Source: Ptiloglossa arizonensis
Lineage: Eukaryota > Arthropoda > Insecta > Hymenoptera > Colletidae
Direction: 5' to 3'
Assembly (NCBI RefSeq): GCF_051014685.1
Contig: NC_135055.1
Location: 17,906,001-17,970,000 of the forward strand
DNA: 64,000 nucleotides
The notes under the pieces were generated by a model. That model was not told where the DNA came from. It saw only the letters and a list, made by a program, of their open reading frames with translations, and did not search any database. Shown in pieces: positions 1 to 12,600 of the stretch. A program made the position numbers and the translations under genes. Positions within the stretch are counted from its first letter, which is position 1; each line of letters starts with the position of its first letter.

Positions 1-3000
1 TGCGGCTTCGTTACAGGTGCGTCGCACTTCCGGTACACGAGTCCTCGGTCCCATGTGGCGTTGGATCACGAATTTATTGGTCCGGCCGCAGAACCGAGAA
101 ATTGGATTTTTCCTGTCGGAGCGTTTCAACCGAAACCGTGGCGGGCCAATCCTTGGTGACTGGCGAGATCGATGCCAGCTCGCACTTAATTGCTACCCCT
201 GACCTCCCCCATGCAGCTCCGTTTCTCTCCTCCAGCGATTCTGGCTCGAGTCTGTCGTCGATGATGTAATTACCAACGCCAACGTTTAACGGTAAATTCA
301 GCGGAAGCTTATCCCATTGGTCTTTGCTCCTTCGGGTTAATTAGCGGAGATAAATTAATCGACGAACTGGATAAACCATCGAGCTGGGAAAAATTGAAAA
401 GCAACTCGCGGTAAGCGAGCGATTATCACCGAGAACGAGAAACTCTCGACGATCGAACGATAATTGAGACTCGGGGACGGTCGAGTTGCGACGAAATAAA
501 GTCCTCCTTCGAAATTAATTCCAATCGAGACTTCTCCTTTCGCGCGATGTTTACTTCTATCCCGAAGGGTGAGAAAACTTTGTTTTCGTTGTGTGTATAC
601 GTATTAAGGATAATATTAACTCGATCGGTTTAATTTCATTTCGTAACCTGGGGACTAGTTCAATTTCTCGGATAACGTTATTTAATATTGTAGGGAGTAA
701 AATCATTTTCAATGGACAATTTTCTAGGAAATGACGCTTAATTTGTTGCATTACCTTTCTTAACGCGAAGTTTTCGAGATTACTTTTCTTTATGCATAAG
801 TTTTATGCTATCATTTTTAGGTTTAAAAAAATCAAATGTCTCATCTCGTACGACGATAAAGAGAAAATATCGATTCGTGCTCTGGTTGAAAATAACATCG
901 AAATTTCCTCGAAGAGAATTATTCTAGAATCTATGAAAAAGGAGATCGAAACAAAATTAACAAAATGGTGCACAAAACAAAGCATCGTTTTCCATCGAAA
1001 CGGATTTTATTTTCAATCTCCGAAAGCAAAGTTTCCAAAACCGTTTCAGAGTTTCCGTCCGAAATCGCACGTACTGTAAACGCGCTGTATTTTTTTTTTT
1101 TTTTTTTTTAATCAACCCAAATCTTCGAAATCGAGTCATCGCTGCAAAATGAAGAGAGAAAACACGTTTAAACTTTTCCGCTCTCGAGTACGCAATTTTG
1201 CGAATTCTCGGTCCAATCGAGCGACCTTTCGCTCCGGAAAGACGATACATTCGCGCAATTCGATAAACAAACGACTCGATACCTCGACCGTTCACTCGCC
1301 TAACACACCAAAGTGGGAGACTTCGATGCTTGGCAATCGTCAGGAGTATCGCGTCAAAATCCCTTTATACGACTCGGTTTCCGATCGTAATCGTTTGAAA
1401 CTGTCCCCGTAGCCAGGAGAGACACCGAACGTTCGAAGTAACCGGGAACTACGTTGACGCGACAATGGAACATCGAACGCAAGCTGGAGATTTAATTAAA
1501 AAGTTTAATTAAAGTCCGTTCGGATCGTAGTCTCCGAAGACACCCTGTCCTTCGCGCCGCCCTTGCAATTTATACACGATCGGTCGATCCATTTTCGAGA
1601 GCTCGGAACGACGAGCTTGTATACTGTACTCTCTCTCTGCACCTGTCTCTTTTCCTCTGCCTTTTTTCAAATTTATACAATCAGCCGACGTTGAACGCGA
1701 GAAATTAATTTCCACGGGCCGTCGACGGTCGAACGTTTCACAAATAAAACGTGCACGCGCGTGTTACGCGTGAAACGGGAGCATCGCTGGCCCTCGGGAT
1801 AAATGAAACGGGGTTCCCCTTTTAGGCGAGGCATCCATCGTTGAATACTCGTGAAAGAACCAAGACAAATTGTGGAGCTTCCAACGGCACGGAGTTACGT
1901 TGGTCCACGTCGTAAAAATTCGTTTTCAAAAGGGGAAATCCGTATTTAACGAAAGAATTCGTAATTAGGGCTACTTCGTGAAAGTTTCCACGAGATACAG
2001 CGACGAGCAGAGGGGGTGGGGGATGGGTGCTGGAGAGTAGGGCGACATCAATATTAAAAGCCTTTTTAAATCTCGAGCCAGACTAGGTGTACCATTTTTA
2101 CCTCGAGTCGCGTAATTCTGTCTCTCGCTTTGCGCGAATACGTTTTCACGTAGGGTGCCGCCCCCTGCCCCCCGTCCCGCCCCCTCCCGTCCCGTCCCGG
2201 CTCACTCCCTTAATACGTTATAAGTTAGCTTCCCGCGAAAGTGTTTCAGCCATGGCACATTTCACGAAAGACTGGTCTCGGTAAATATGCTCTTTACGGG
2301 CAAATGAGCTTACATTTCCTCGCTCTGTCGTTCCGCGTCGTTTTTCTTTCCCCACGCCCCTTCACCCCCCACCACGCGCTCCGGCCAATGAAGTTACGGG
2401 ACTGTGTGTTTTACTCGCCGCGGTAATACGGAACGTACGATACGAAATGTTTATGGAAGAAACGGTTCGCGGTTCGTACCGGGCAAATGTACCTCGAAAC
2501 TTGAAAGTTTCTTTTTAATTACCCACCATTTTTTACCCGGCCACGACCCGACGGGACGCGTACGCACTTGTTTGGATAAAAATTTCGCACAACGAACGAA
2601 AGACGAAGAACACTTGTCCCGTTATTTTCTCAGTGAAGAGTACAGTGTGAATTATCAAACGAAATTGTATTTCGCGTTACGTGGATAAAAGCTTCGAATA
2701 ACTGTGCGGTGGAAAATGTTCGTTGTTCGTTGTTCGAATTAAATTTTGATTTGAAAATTCTGATCGGTTGGAGTACAGTAAAGAGACGTTTGAGGGTCGA
2801 TCGAATTGAAATCGATTTCTTATTGAAATATTTTTCTATTCGAAAGGAGAATATTCTCGTGCGAATGTTATAGTCGATGGTGATTAATAATTAATTAGCC
2901 GAAGGAACGAAAGCAAGGGAATGTGTAGAATTTTTTCAACTCTGATCTTGGGAAGTACGTTGGATCGAAATTATTGAGCAAAGTTTGGAAATAGATGAAT

Positions 3001-3221
3001 GAAAATGATAAACCAAATTTTGAAAATATACTATGTTTTTTTCTTCTTATTCGATCCAAACGAGACTAATTTTCTTTTACCTTTGTTAGGAATGTTATAC
3101 ACAACCAAAGTTTCGATTGTGCAACATGAACAGGATCTCTGGAATGTCCCTTCCTTTTGGAAAAAAGGAGCTTAATGCTCCTGTAACAAAAACAGAACAA
3201 TATATTAAGAGACTTTATGGT

Positions 3222-3268
3222 AGAAGGACTTCTGGAAGTACGTCAACCTTAACTGGGTTAAGATGGTC
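3222..3268 (-). repeat. Dispersed repeat, copy 1 (inverted)
   Basis: The reverse complement of this stretch shares TTAACCCAGTTAAGG.TGACG and .CTTCCAGAA with 34826-34866, about 30 of 33 bases. It is the only clear non-tandem repeat shared between distant introns. The surrounding 3100-3310 has a plus-strand open frame ending RRTSGSTSTLTGLRWSSSRF, a phrase partly echoed at 18790-18857. Confidence 0.5.
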
Positions 3269-5099
3269 GTCGAGCAGATTTCGTACATTCCACTGGAATA
3301 TTCTGTAGAGCGTTCCAGTAAAAATTTGACCAGTAGGGAACATACGAAGCAGAAAAATTACCAAATAAGTATAAATCGAAGACAGATCGTTTAAAGAATA
3401 ATATTCACCATTATTTTGTCCATTTACAACCACGATAACACTACCGATGCTCCTAAATTACTCCTAAATTAATACTCCTAAAATTATTTCTCAATTTTTG
3501 ATTCGTCGAAGAGTAAACACATCACTACCAAAGATGACACATTATTTAATAAAAAACAACAAAAACCATTATTTCGTCGTTTGCTCCAATATTCCTAAAA
3601 TAATTTCGTAACTCTTGATTCGTCGAAATGTGAACAGACCGTTACTCTCTAGTAACAATACTCATCGTAGATCCATATTTATCGATAATTTCCGAGCATC
3701 GTTCCCCTCCATTATTACGAACATTAACAACCTCGCGATCCGGTTGGCTGTATCTCTTTCACTCGGAATACATTTTTATTATTCCCGATTGGGATCCCCG
3801 GACCGGAGCTTTCGTATTTATTTCGAAACCCACGGTTTCCTTGGTCTTATCGCGGCCATTATTCCACTCGTATCGTTCTTCGTTTATCTTTATCTTCGAC
3901 TCTCCGTTTCACCTCACCGGCCCTTCTCTGTCATTTCCACTCGGCCCGGGGCGAAATCGTCGGTTCAAAGGACACGTTAATGGGCCGGATATTAAAAAAT
4001 AAACGAAACAGAAGAACACGGGACCAAAGTGGTAAATGGAAAGCGGCGCTGCGATTCGAAATACCGCGCCATTTTGCTTCTTTCCGTCTCAACCCCCGTC
4101 CGTGAATTTCCAAGTACGATTACTTCGTTAAATCGTGAATTAATCGTCCTGTTTCAACGAGCGACTCGTTCACACCGCCGTTGGTTTCTTTGCGTAAACG
4201 AAAACTTGGACTTGTTCGCGTTCGATTGATTTCCGTGACGCGTTTCCGGTCGTTTGGAACAGGAGTCGCAAAGTTTGCCTTTCGAACACGCTCGTAACGT
4301 GCACGAGCACCTCTTCGCGAGGTGAACAAACGTTTGATCGTTTTGTCGAGCGATCCGATAATCGTCGAACGTTTCGAAATCATTGCGGGGAGAGAAAGAA
4401 AGAACGCGGTGTTCAATATTGCATCGCGTAGGAAATAAAAACGGACAATAAAATAGTCGACGAACGATCGAGCGGCATAGATTTGCGTACGGTGGTTCGT
4501 AACGCGAAAAATAGAAACAAAGAACGGTGAAATTTCTCTCGTTTCACCGACGCTGCTCAATTTCCTCGAGCTTTCTGTCACGCGGCCAACTCTCCGCCGA
4601 CATTCTCCCAAAGGTGTACTCGCGTTTCTCTCTGATAAGCGCGCGAGCTTTTTTTACGATAGTACACGGATATCCGGGAATAGATCCAAGGCTGGGGATA
4701 CACAACGGGGGCCCGGCGAAGTAGCCGTAAGCTAAACAAATTTCTCCAGAGAGGATTTCAAATCCTTCGCACCGAGTTTACGAGTTTAAACCACCTGGTT
4801 AAAAAGTGCGCGATAGCTGTTGTTTTTTGAACGAAGGGTTTAAATATGCGCGCGTGTTTCGAACGCGGTGACTATGCCTCCCTTGGAACCTATTTGGTAA
4901 ATTAATCGTTTTCAGGGAAGAATTGAATATTTTTACTGTGCTTTTATAAAAAACTGCTTTTGTAATGTATTGTCTTCGTCGATGGGGAGACGTTGATCGA
5001 TGTTGAAACAGTTTTTGATTTTTTATATGCTAATCTTTTGATCGAGTTGTTTCTATTTCGATCGAATAATTGATTTACGGTTTCGTGTTTCCCTTCTTG

Positions 5100-5480
5100 A
5101 TCGTTTCGAAAAGAAATTTCTCTTTTCGATAATTTTGTAAAGATTGTTTCTTCTTCTCTGTAATTTTTAAAACACTATTTTTCCTTTTCAATTTTTTGAA
5201 AAAAATGCTCCTCGATAATTTTTGAAAAACTATCTTTTCTCTTTCTCGATAATTTTGAAAGGATTATTTTTTCTCCTTCTCGATAATTTAAAAAAAAATT
5301 ACTTTTTCTCCTCCTCGATAATTGTGAAAAGATTACTTTTCCTTCTCGATAATTTTGGAACGATTATTTTTTCTCCTTCTCGATAATTTTGGAAAGATTA
5401 TTTTTTCTCCTTCTCGATAATTTCGAAACGATTAGTTTTTCTTCTGGATAATTTTGAAAAAACTACTTTCTCTCCTACTC
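5100..5480. repeat. Minisatellite, about 30-40 base units
   Basis: About ten imperfect copies of a unit like CTCGATAATTTTGAAAAGATTA followed by a T-rich, CTCCTT-type stretch. Copies differ by small indels. Confidence 0.85.
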
Positions 5481-6459
5481 GATAACTATGAAAAAACTGT
5501 TTCCTCCCCTTCGAGCAGCTACGTTCGGAAAATAAACCGATCTCTCTCCGAATTATCCCTCCGTATTCCGTCCGTTTATTATTAAATATCCACCCCCGGA
5601 ACACGAGAGTCCGTTACCACACGTGATAAAGAAATTTTGATACGGAAGAAAAATGAGCCAAGGCCGGCGTAATTCGCGTATAATGACCACGATGGCGCTC
5701 CAGAATGTGGCGCGATAATGGACCACCGAAATCCCATTATCTCGTTCGCTGAGAATTCATTACTCGTTAGCTACTCCCACCTCTCTACAACCGTTGGTAT
5801 TTTTCGGTCAGATAATCGAAGGAACCGGAACGAGGGAGCTCGTAAATTCTGGTGGCTCGTTGTCATAATTTACAATCCGGTGGAACCTCTGTTCCACGAA
5901 GTGGCGTCACGACGGAACGTTCCTTGATCGTCGACGCTGTACCAAGTACGCGACGTCGGGCGTCTCTGTGACGGAACGATGATAGATACCGCTTTTATTT
6001 TATCTCCACGTGCACGAAGCACCGCTCTGAAAGCCACTTGGTCGTTGTCGTAAGTAGATAAGTCCCTTATACAAGGGACTCTTCGAGTACTCGGAGGGAC
6101 CGGTCGACCCTACCGGAAGATTAAGCGACCCGGCGAGGAATTTCCGGAGCGGATTACGCTCCCGTTTCATTTTTCGGCGCGTCTCGAGCCACTTTTGCCC
6201 GGCCCGATCGGCGTTGAATCTTGTATCGAGCCACGTTCAGGCTATACCGGAAGGATGAGGTTCTCGATCCCTCGGGAGAGTTCCTCGCCTAAACTTGGAA
6301 CAATTCGAACGACGTTAGCTCGCGGAAGCGTTGGACGAGCTCTTACACTCGGGGGGAGTCTAAAATTGGTTTCGGTTCGAGTTAACATGGCGAGGATCGA
6401 AACTAATTTCTTCCTGGGCGAGTCTTAACCGCTCGATCGAGAAGAATCTTCGTAAGAGG

Positions 6460-6860
6460 AGTCGAGTTGTCGCGAGACGTGTCAGGGTAGCTCTCAGATC
6501 TGTTATCGAAAGATTTAGCTTCGTTCTGTGACACGACTATCGAATGTTCGGGAGATGACACTTTAATCGAGTGAATGTGTGAGAAACGAGGACAGTGTTC
6601 ACTCAAGTTGCCACGAGACGTGTTAGAGTAACTCTCTGATTTGCTATTGAAGAACTTAGCTTCGTTCTGCAACATGACTATGAGAAATTTGAGAAACGAC
6701 ACCTGGGTCGAGGTGAATATACTTCCACGTGTAAACAATGAGGATAGTTTTGAGTCAAGTTGTCACGAGTTGTTCTCAGATCCGCTGTCGAAGGATTCAG
6801 CTTCGTTCTGCAACGAGTGCAATGAATATAAGGAGTTTAAAGGCTGACACCTGGATCAAA
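6460..6860. repeat. Three-copy tandem repeat, 141-152 base units
   Basis: The phrase AGTTGTC.CGAGA begins at 6465, 6606 and 6758. Each copy contains a GCTTCGTTCTG block about 70-85 bases later. Copies are strongly diverged. Confidence 0.75.
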
Positions 6861-8642
6861 GATAACGACGACAGCAATTTAATAAAGTTAAACTCACAAT
6901 TTTACACCAATTGCTTGCTACTACTCTTCTCTCAATTTTTCACTTCGTTCTTCGCAACTCCAGTGCCAACAAAATTATACCTTTCCTTCTCCTCTGACTC
7001 CCTCAGTAGTGACAACGAACAGTAAGAATCCAGTCTAATTCGACAGAAGTCGTCCTTAAATAGCACACCAGTCGTCTCATCTACCAGGACAGTTCGTGCA
7101 ACTTTTTCCAAGTACTTGGCAAGTTCCATTTTCCAGTAAAATTACTTCGATCCTGTTTCAGGACCGCGTGGTCCTCGCAGGATCGATCTTCTTGTTCAGT
7201 ACAATTAATCGCGCTTCGTTCAACACGTGTCTTTCGAAACATTCGATCGTGGGACTCGCAAGTGGAGACCCTTGCTCCTTAAACCATTCCAGTCCTGGAG
7301 TTCGTGTCCCGTGTAATGTATTAACTTGGCAACATAAGGGCCGGTTGTCTGAGGTTTGAAAGGCATCGCGGAGAGTTGGCTAACTTAGGATCCTGAATAG
7401 CACCCACGCCGACCGTAACGACACTTGCAAGTGAGGCAAGATAACACCCGGGATCCGGGACAACTACTCGGTCATTCTGCGCGTACACCTGCACTTATGC
7501 CAGTGCACCGTACGCCGAAGACTATGCAAGGAACAGCTTTACGAACAACGCGATCTTTGAGGTAGTTCGGTCGAGCGTTAACGCGATAGTAACTTCGTAC
7601 TCGCGTCCCACGAATCATCCAGCCGTTAGATTTCTCGAAAATATCATTCGTCACCTCGAAGTTTAAACATTGACGAGAAACTCGAGTGATTTACGTAAGG
7701 ACTTCCATTTATTCGGAATCGTTCACAGGCTGGATAATTGAAATATTCTTTAGAAAATAGGTTACGTATTTTTCCAAAGGCATTGGATATGTTGAAACGA
7801 TTCGTAGAATGTACAATTTCAATATTTACAAGGCACAATTTGCATACTTTATAGAGAATTTACAGTCTGAGAATTCAATACGTTTCTGAATGAACAAACG
7901 GAGATTTTTATGCAGAGTCGACTCGAGCGTTATGTTTCGTCTCTTGGTTAACGGTTGAACGAACAAACTCTCGATTAATTTCTGTTTTCAATACACTATC
8001 GATCGTACGTTTCTGTATTGTAGATTATTTCTAAAGGTTGGCACACTCCTTGTAACCACGTTCATCTTTCGATAGATCGATAAAACCATCGTGAAACATT
8101 CTCCTTACAATAATCTTCTTACACATTAGTACATTCCTATTTAAGTTGACAAATCCAATAAATTGTCCACGATTTTTGAAACTTTCAAAATGCACAGGGA
8201 ATCGTGAACTAAAATAATCCAATGTTTCAATATCGTTTCATTATCGTGTATTATCATTAACGTTAACACTCTCTGTGTACGTAAGAGGGAAAACAATGGC
8301 AGAGATACGCAATGAAAGAAACGATCGCCAGAGAATTCGAAAGCAACGATACCGTTGCACACCGCCAGTCAGAAAACAGATACGACCTGGTGGTTTCAGG
8401 GATTGCGGTAACGCCGGGGTAAGCGTATCGCCATTATCGGTAATAATCGAGATTTCTCCAGCCGGTGCAACAACTTCGAACAGCCATAAAGGAAGTGTAC
8501 GTCGTTGAACGACAACCACGGTCATGTGTTCAGCTTAGCGAGGCGTTAATGGCGCATTAACATCGTTCCCCAGTCGTTCTACGCGCTCACGATCTTAATG
8601 GCGGTAGGGAGGGTACGTTTACTCGCTCGCTTGCTCGCTCGT

Positions 8643-8660
8643 TCGTGCGCATGCGCACGA
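8643..8660. promoter_or_regulatory. Palindromic NRF1/Erect-wing type site
   Basis: TCGTGCGCATGCGCACGA is a perfect 18-base palindrome containing TGCGCATGCGCA, which matches the optimal site of NRF1, called Erect wing in insects. It lies 720 bases before exon A in a locally CG-rich stretch with repeated CTCGCT. It could mark an internal promoter or enhancer, but a motif alone does not prove binding. Confidence 0.35.
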
Positions 8661-9379
8661 CCGAGTCGTCTCTGACCGATTTCTCCGTGTAATGGTTCAT
8701 CGAACCAACGACCAGGGAAATTGTGCCGGTAGATAGCTAAGCAGATTCGCGAGTTCTCTTAACGAGAATCGAATGAACCAGTCGGTCGAGTAGTCAGCGT
8801 TTTAAACGAGACGCGTTACGATATTACGATATTCAACCCTTTCGACCTCCGATAAACGTTCGAGAGACTTCGCTATTCGTTTCCCATTGGCGTCATTGAT
8901 TTTCTTCCGGCGAAGAATCTCGTCCAACTGGAACGAAACCTGTCTTTCGACGGTGATGAGTAATTAATTCGACGATGCGACTGGGTTGGATATTTCTTTG
9001 ACGATGGGAGAAAAAATGATACAAAGTTGTTACAACGTGGTGCGTCTTTCCACGACCTCACCTCTCTCCTTCGTGCACCGATGCACCTGTAAAGTGCAAT
9101 TACTTTTCCTCTTCTTCTTCCTCCTTTTTTTTTTCTTTCTTCCTTACCTTTGCATCTGCGACTTTATGAATAGAACGAGGTTCGCGAGAGTCTTCTCAGG
9201 TCCGTGTAGATCCATTCAACGATTTGTACGGACTCTGCTTCTTTTCCCACGTCCGCGACCCAACAGAAGGAGGTACATACCCTTTTCAGAGTACGTGGCT
9301 CGCTGTTAAGGTTACGCGATTCGATTATTTTCAAGACTCGAGGACGCGTTAAATGACGGTCCCTTCTTTTTGTTCGCAG

Positions 9380-9631
9380 CGTGTCAACAGGTCAAATACG
9401 GCGTGCAAGCGGTATTCGGGCCGTCTGATCCGGTACTGGGCCAACACATTCACAGCATCTGCGACGCACTGGACATTCCACACCTGGAAGCCAGGCTGGA
9501 CCTGGACCCGGAGGCGAAAGAGTTCAGTATCAACCTTTATCCCGCACAAAGTTTGCTCAACGCCGCTTATCAGGACATCATGGAGTTTCTTAACTGGACC
9601 AAGGTCGCTATCATCTACGAGGATGACTACG
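9380..9631 (+). CDS. GRIK2-like: Kainate-type glutamate receptor, internal exon A (amino-terminal domain)
   Basis: This exon encodes the first part of the receptor's extracellular amino-terminal domain that is visible here, starting with ACQQVKYG and containing the family hallmark VFGPSDPVLG, then ICDALDIPH, FSINLYP and WTKVAIIYEDDYG. The order matches animal kainate receptors (GluK1-3 type), where this clamshell domain directs subunit assembly. The acceptor is TTGTTCGCAG before 9380 and the donor is GTGAGT at 9632. The exon starts with the last two bases of a codon and ends with one base of a Gly codon, so it is internal and at least one exon lies upstream. An N-glycosylation sequon (NWT) is coded at 9592. 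The first Cys (9382) corresponds to one half of a disulfide described for mammalian GluK subunits. Recognition is at family level; the exact orthologue is not certain. Confidence 0.95.
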
Positions 9632-12600
9632 GTGAGTGGATTCTTCGTCTCGATTCGTCACGGTATTGTTTACAATTGACCAAGTTACTCCGACGACTCG
9701 AGAGTTCTTTGAAATTATTCACCAACTACTTCCATTTCGTAATCAACGAAACGAAGATCCCGACAGGGACGAACAACATTTTATTCGTAACGTGAAACTG
9801 GTATAATTATATATTTGTAACGTTTGGAGTATAATTCATATTGCAATTTTTATCGAGAAAGTAACCTATCGGAGGTTATTCACCTTTGATTCGTTACTCG
9901 ATAGTTTTATCTGGACAAAAATTTTAGTTCTTCATTCGTGAGAAATTAATTTGATTTTTATCCGTCTCTTGTTCTTGATTCGTAAGAAATTAATCTACGT
10001 TTGTACGTCCCTGGTTCTTCGTTCGTAAAAGAATTAAAAATACTTGTACGATTTTTGGGGAGAAGAGAACGTGTCGTAGGAACGTCCTATTCTAATTCCA
10101 AGTAGTTACTAAACTGTTATAATAAATGTAGGAACTACCGGTAGCCAGTTGCTTCCCGTGTCTGACTACGGACGCGCTATACTACTTCCCGCGCTCGTTT
10201 CACTCTAAACGTAGCGTCGAATTTCCAACGGGGAAATTAAAAACGAAAAGTGCTGATAAAACTAGCGTTGTAAACTTTAGGGCTGTTAAGTTTTAAACCT
10301 ATCATTTTTACAAACTGTTTCAACTAATATTAGCCCGTTGAATGGTCTCGTTTACACGCGCAATAACACGAGAGTATAACCATTCGAAAATGAAATTCTT
10401 TAAACGAATATCTAAATTTTCGAATCATTTCCATTCCTCGAGGAATATAAAATTCGATAACAACTTATTCTCCATCTCGTAGATTTCTACTTCCGTGGCG
10501 GACTATTTCCCATATTTTCCAACACCTCTGTGAGCCGACCCAAAAGAAAAGAATTCCACTTTGGTTAATTATTTATTCGAGAATTCGTTAAAAAAAGTGA
10601 CTCGCGGTAAAACGAAAAAACCTTCAACCTTCTTCTCCCTTGTGAAAATACACACTCGGTCCTCTGGTTCCGACCTCGAAAAGCAAGAATTTTTCACCGA
10701 AAAGCAGAGCCTCGTGAACATTCACGATGAAGAAAGTAACGGCGAGTGTGCTCGCTGCTTTTTGCCAGGGACATTAACCGGAATGCATATTCATAATCTC
10801 GTCGTCCTGTTCGACTTCTCGAGGACGCAGGACCGTGAACAGTGGCATCGTCCTCGAAACTTTCGGCCCGCGTCGTTTCTAGTGCACTCGTTCGTTATAA
10901 TTCGACGTTATAAAAAGCAGCGTGCTCGAGAGGCCGGTCCCGAATATTAATTTAAATCGTTCCGATGAATCGGTCTTCGAACGCCTCCTTTGGCTCCCCA
11001 CCCACTCCCCTCCCACTCTCGAGTAGAAAGTTTCGAGCCAACGAAACGACTGGAAAATCCGTGAGTATCGTTAATTGTATCGATACTCTCCACCGATTTA
11101 CCCGAGGTTTGATTATCAATTTGCGCGACACTCTACCGGTAAGAAAAGTTCCTTCCAATTACGGGGTTCCCATTAGGAACGATCACCGCTGGTAATAACC
11201 GTTGATTAATAACGCGGGGAAAAATTGGAATAATGAAATTCATTCGTAACGAGAGACCTCGTCTATTCGGTCCCCTCGTTTCTATCGCGAAGAAACCAGT
11301 TTCGCGTGGAGGGAATTCCGTCTAATTAATTCATAAAATGGCAGTTTAAACCGAGCGAAGATTCCATTCGTCGACGGTTCAACGGTTCCTCGTACCACGT
11401 ACCGCCATTCTTCGGTCCCGATCTTCGACGATGAATAATGTAAGGGATCGAGGGGAATTATGTAAGCTGCACGTGAGCGATATCAAACCCCTTGGTGGTG
11501 TCGCTTCGCGTTCACCGGTTCCACGGGATTTTAATTAACATTTGCTACATACCGCTCGTCTTCGATACAGCAACGAAACGATAACCATTCTTTCGAAATG
11601 TACCCGGGAGATGGATCAGAAACGACACGAGGAACAGTGGATTCAATGAACGGGACCGATCGTCGGTGTCTGATCGGGTACTGGTGTAATCTACTCGGTG
11701 CAGACTGAGATGTTTAGAATGGCATTTAAGTTCGACATTGTTATTCCTCAGAATGGTTTCCTAGGAGAATGTGTTTGTGCCATTGGAGAATTAACTGTGT
11801 GGTCATTGTATCCACCGATTGTATTTGAATGTAAGGATTATCTTTATTGTACAACACGTGACTAAAGTTTAGAGGTTTGAAGAGTAACGAAACTTTTTTA
11901 ATAATACTAGTATATTTATTTAAAAAGAAAAAGTAACGTAGCAGCTCTCGCTAGACTTTCTTCGATTCTGACTTACTTCGAGAAATCTCCAACAAGTGTT
12001 CCAATTGCGTTTCTCTCGTAACTTATATTCTCACGCGCATTTATTTACTTTTATTCTAATTCTTAATCTTTCTCACTCCATGTATTTGATTATATTCAAA
12101 ATTCTTTAGTCTGGTGCCATTTTAATTGCTCATCTTTCGCACCTTAGTTCGGATATGTCATTTTGTTCAAGCACTTTTTTTTCACGCCTTGAAAACATTT
12201 AATTCACTTTGTCTATCTCGAACACTCTTCACAATTTTGTCAGATTGTATTTCGTTACAGTCCCACATATATATATATATAGCTTGGTAGTTTGTTAATT
12301 ATGGTTATCTGGCGCAATCTCCTTAGCGCAGCCCTGGAAGTTATTATTCACGTTCGATATTATGGATAAATTATACTAAGTTTGTTTTCCAAACTCGGTG
12401 CCTATTTAAGATGGAAATCTAATAAATTTTCCACGATTGGCGACTAAAATATTTCAATATTTCGTAACTTTATTACTGTCGTATATTTTCGTTCTCATTA
12501 ACGATTACACTGCCCGTGTACATAAATAATATACCACGAGGGAGAAGAATTACGAAAAGATGATGCAATACAACATGAAAATTTTAACAAGTTCTCGCTT

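Larger units (their letters stand above)
1..9379 (+). other. Intron sequence upstream of exon A (5' extent unknown)
   Basis: Because exon A starts in the middle of a codon, the sequence directly before it is intron. I found no earlier receptor exon in this stretch, although a very short one could be missed. It contains homopolymer T runs (1090-1109, 9126-9133), the tandem arrays listed separately (5100-5480, 6460-6860), one copy of a dispersed repeat (3222-3268), a G-rich run at 2010-2042 and an NRF1-type palindrome at 8643-8660. The remaining sequence shows short open frames on both strands with no recognisable protein. Confidence 0.7.

Noticed and set aside
2010..2042. G-rich run as a G-quadruplex element
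   Set aside because: Four G runs are present, but spacing is loose and nothing nearby suggests a function.
4120..4611. 163-codon minus-strand open frame
   Set aside because: It overlaps plus-strand open frames, resembles no known protein and lies in CpG-rich intron, where stop codons are rarer by composition.
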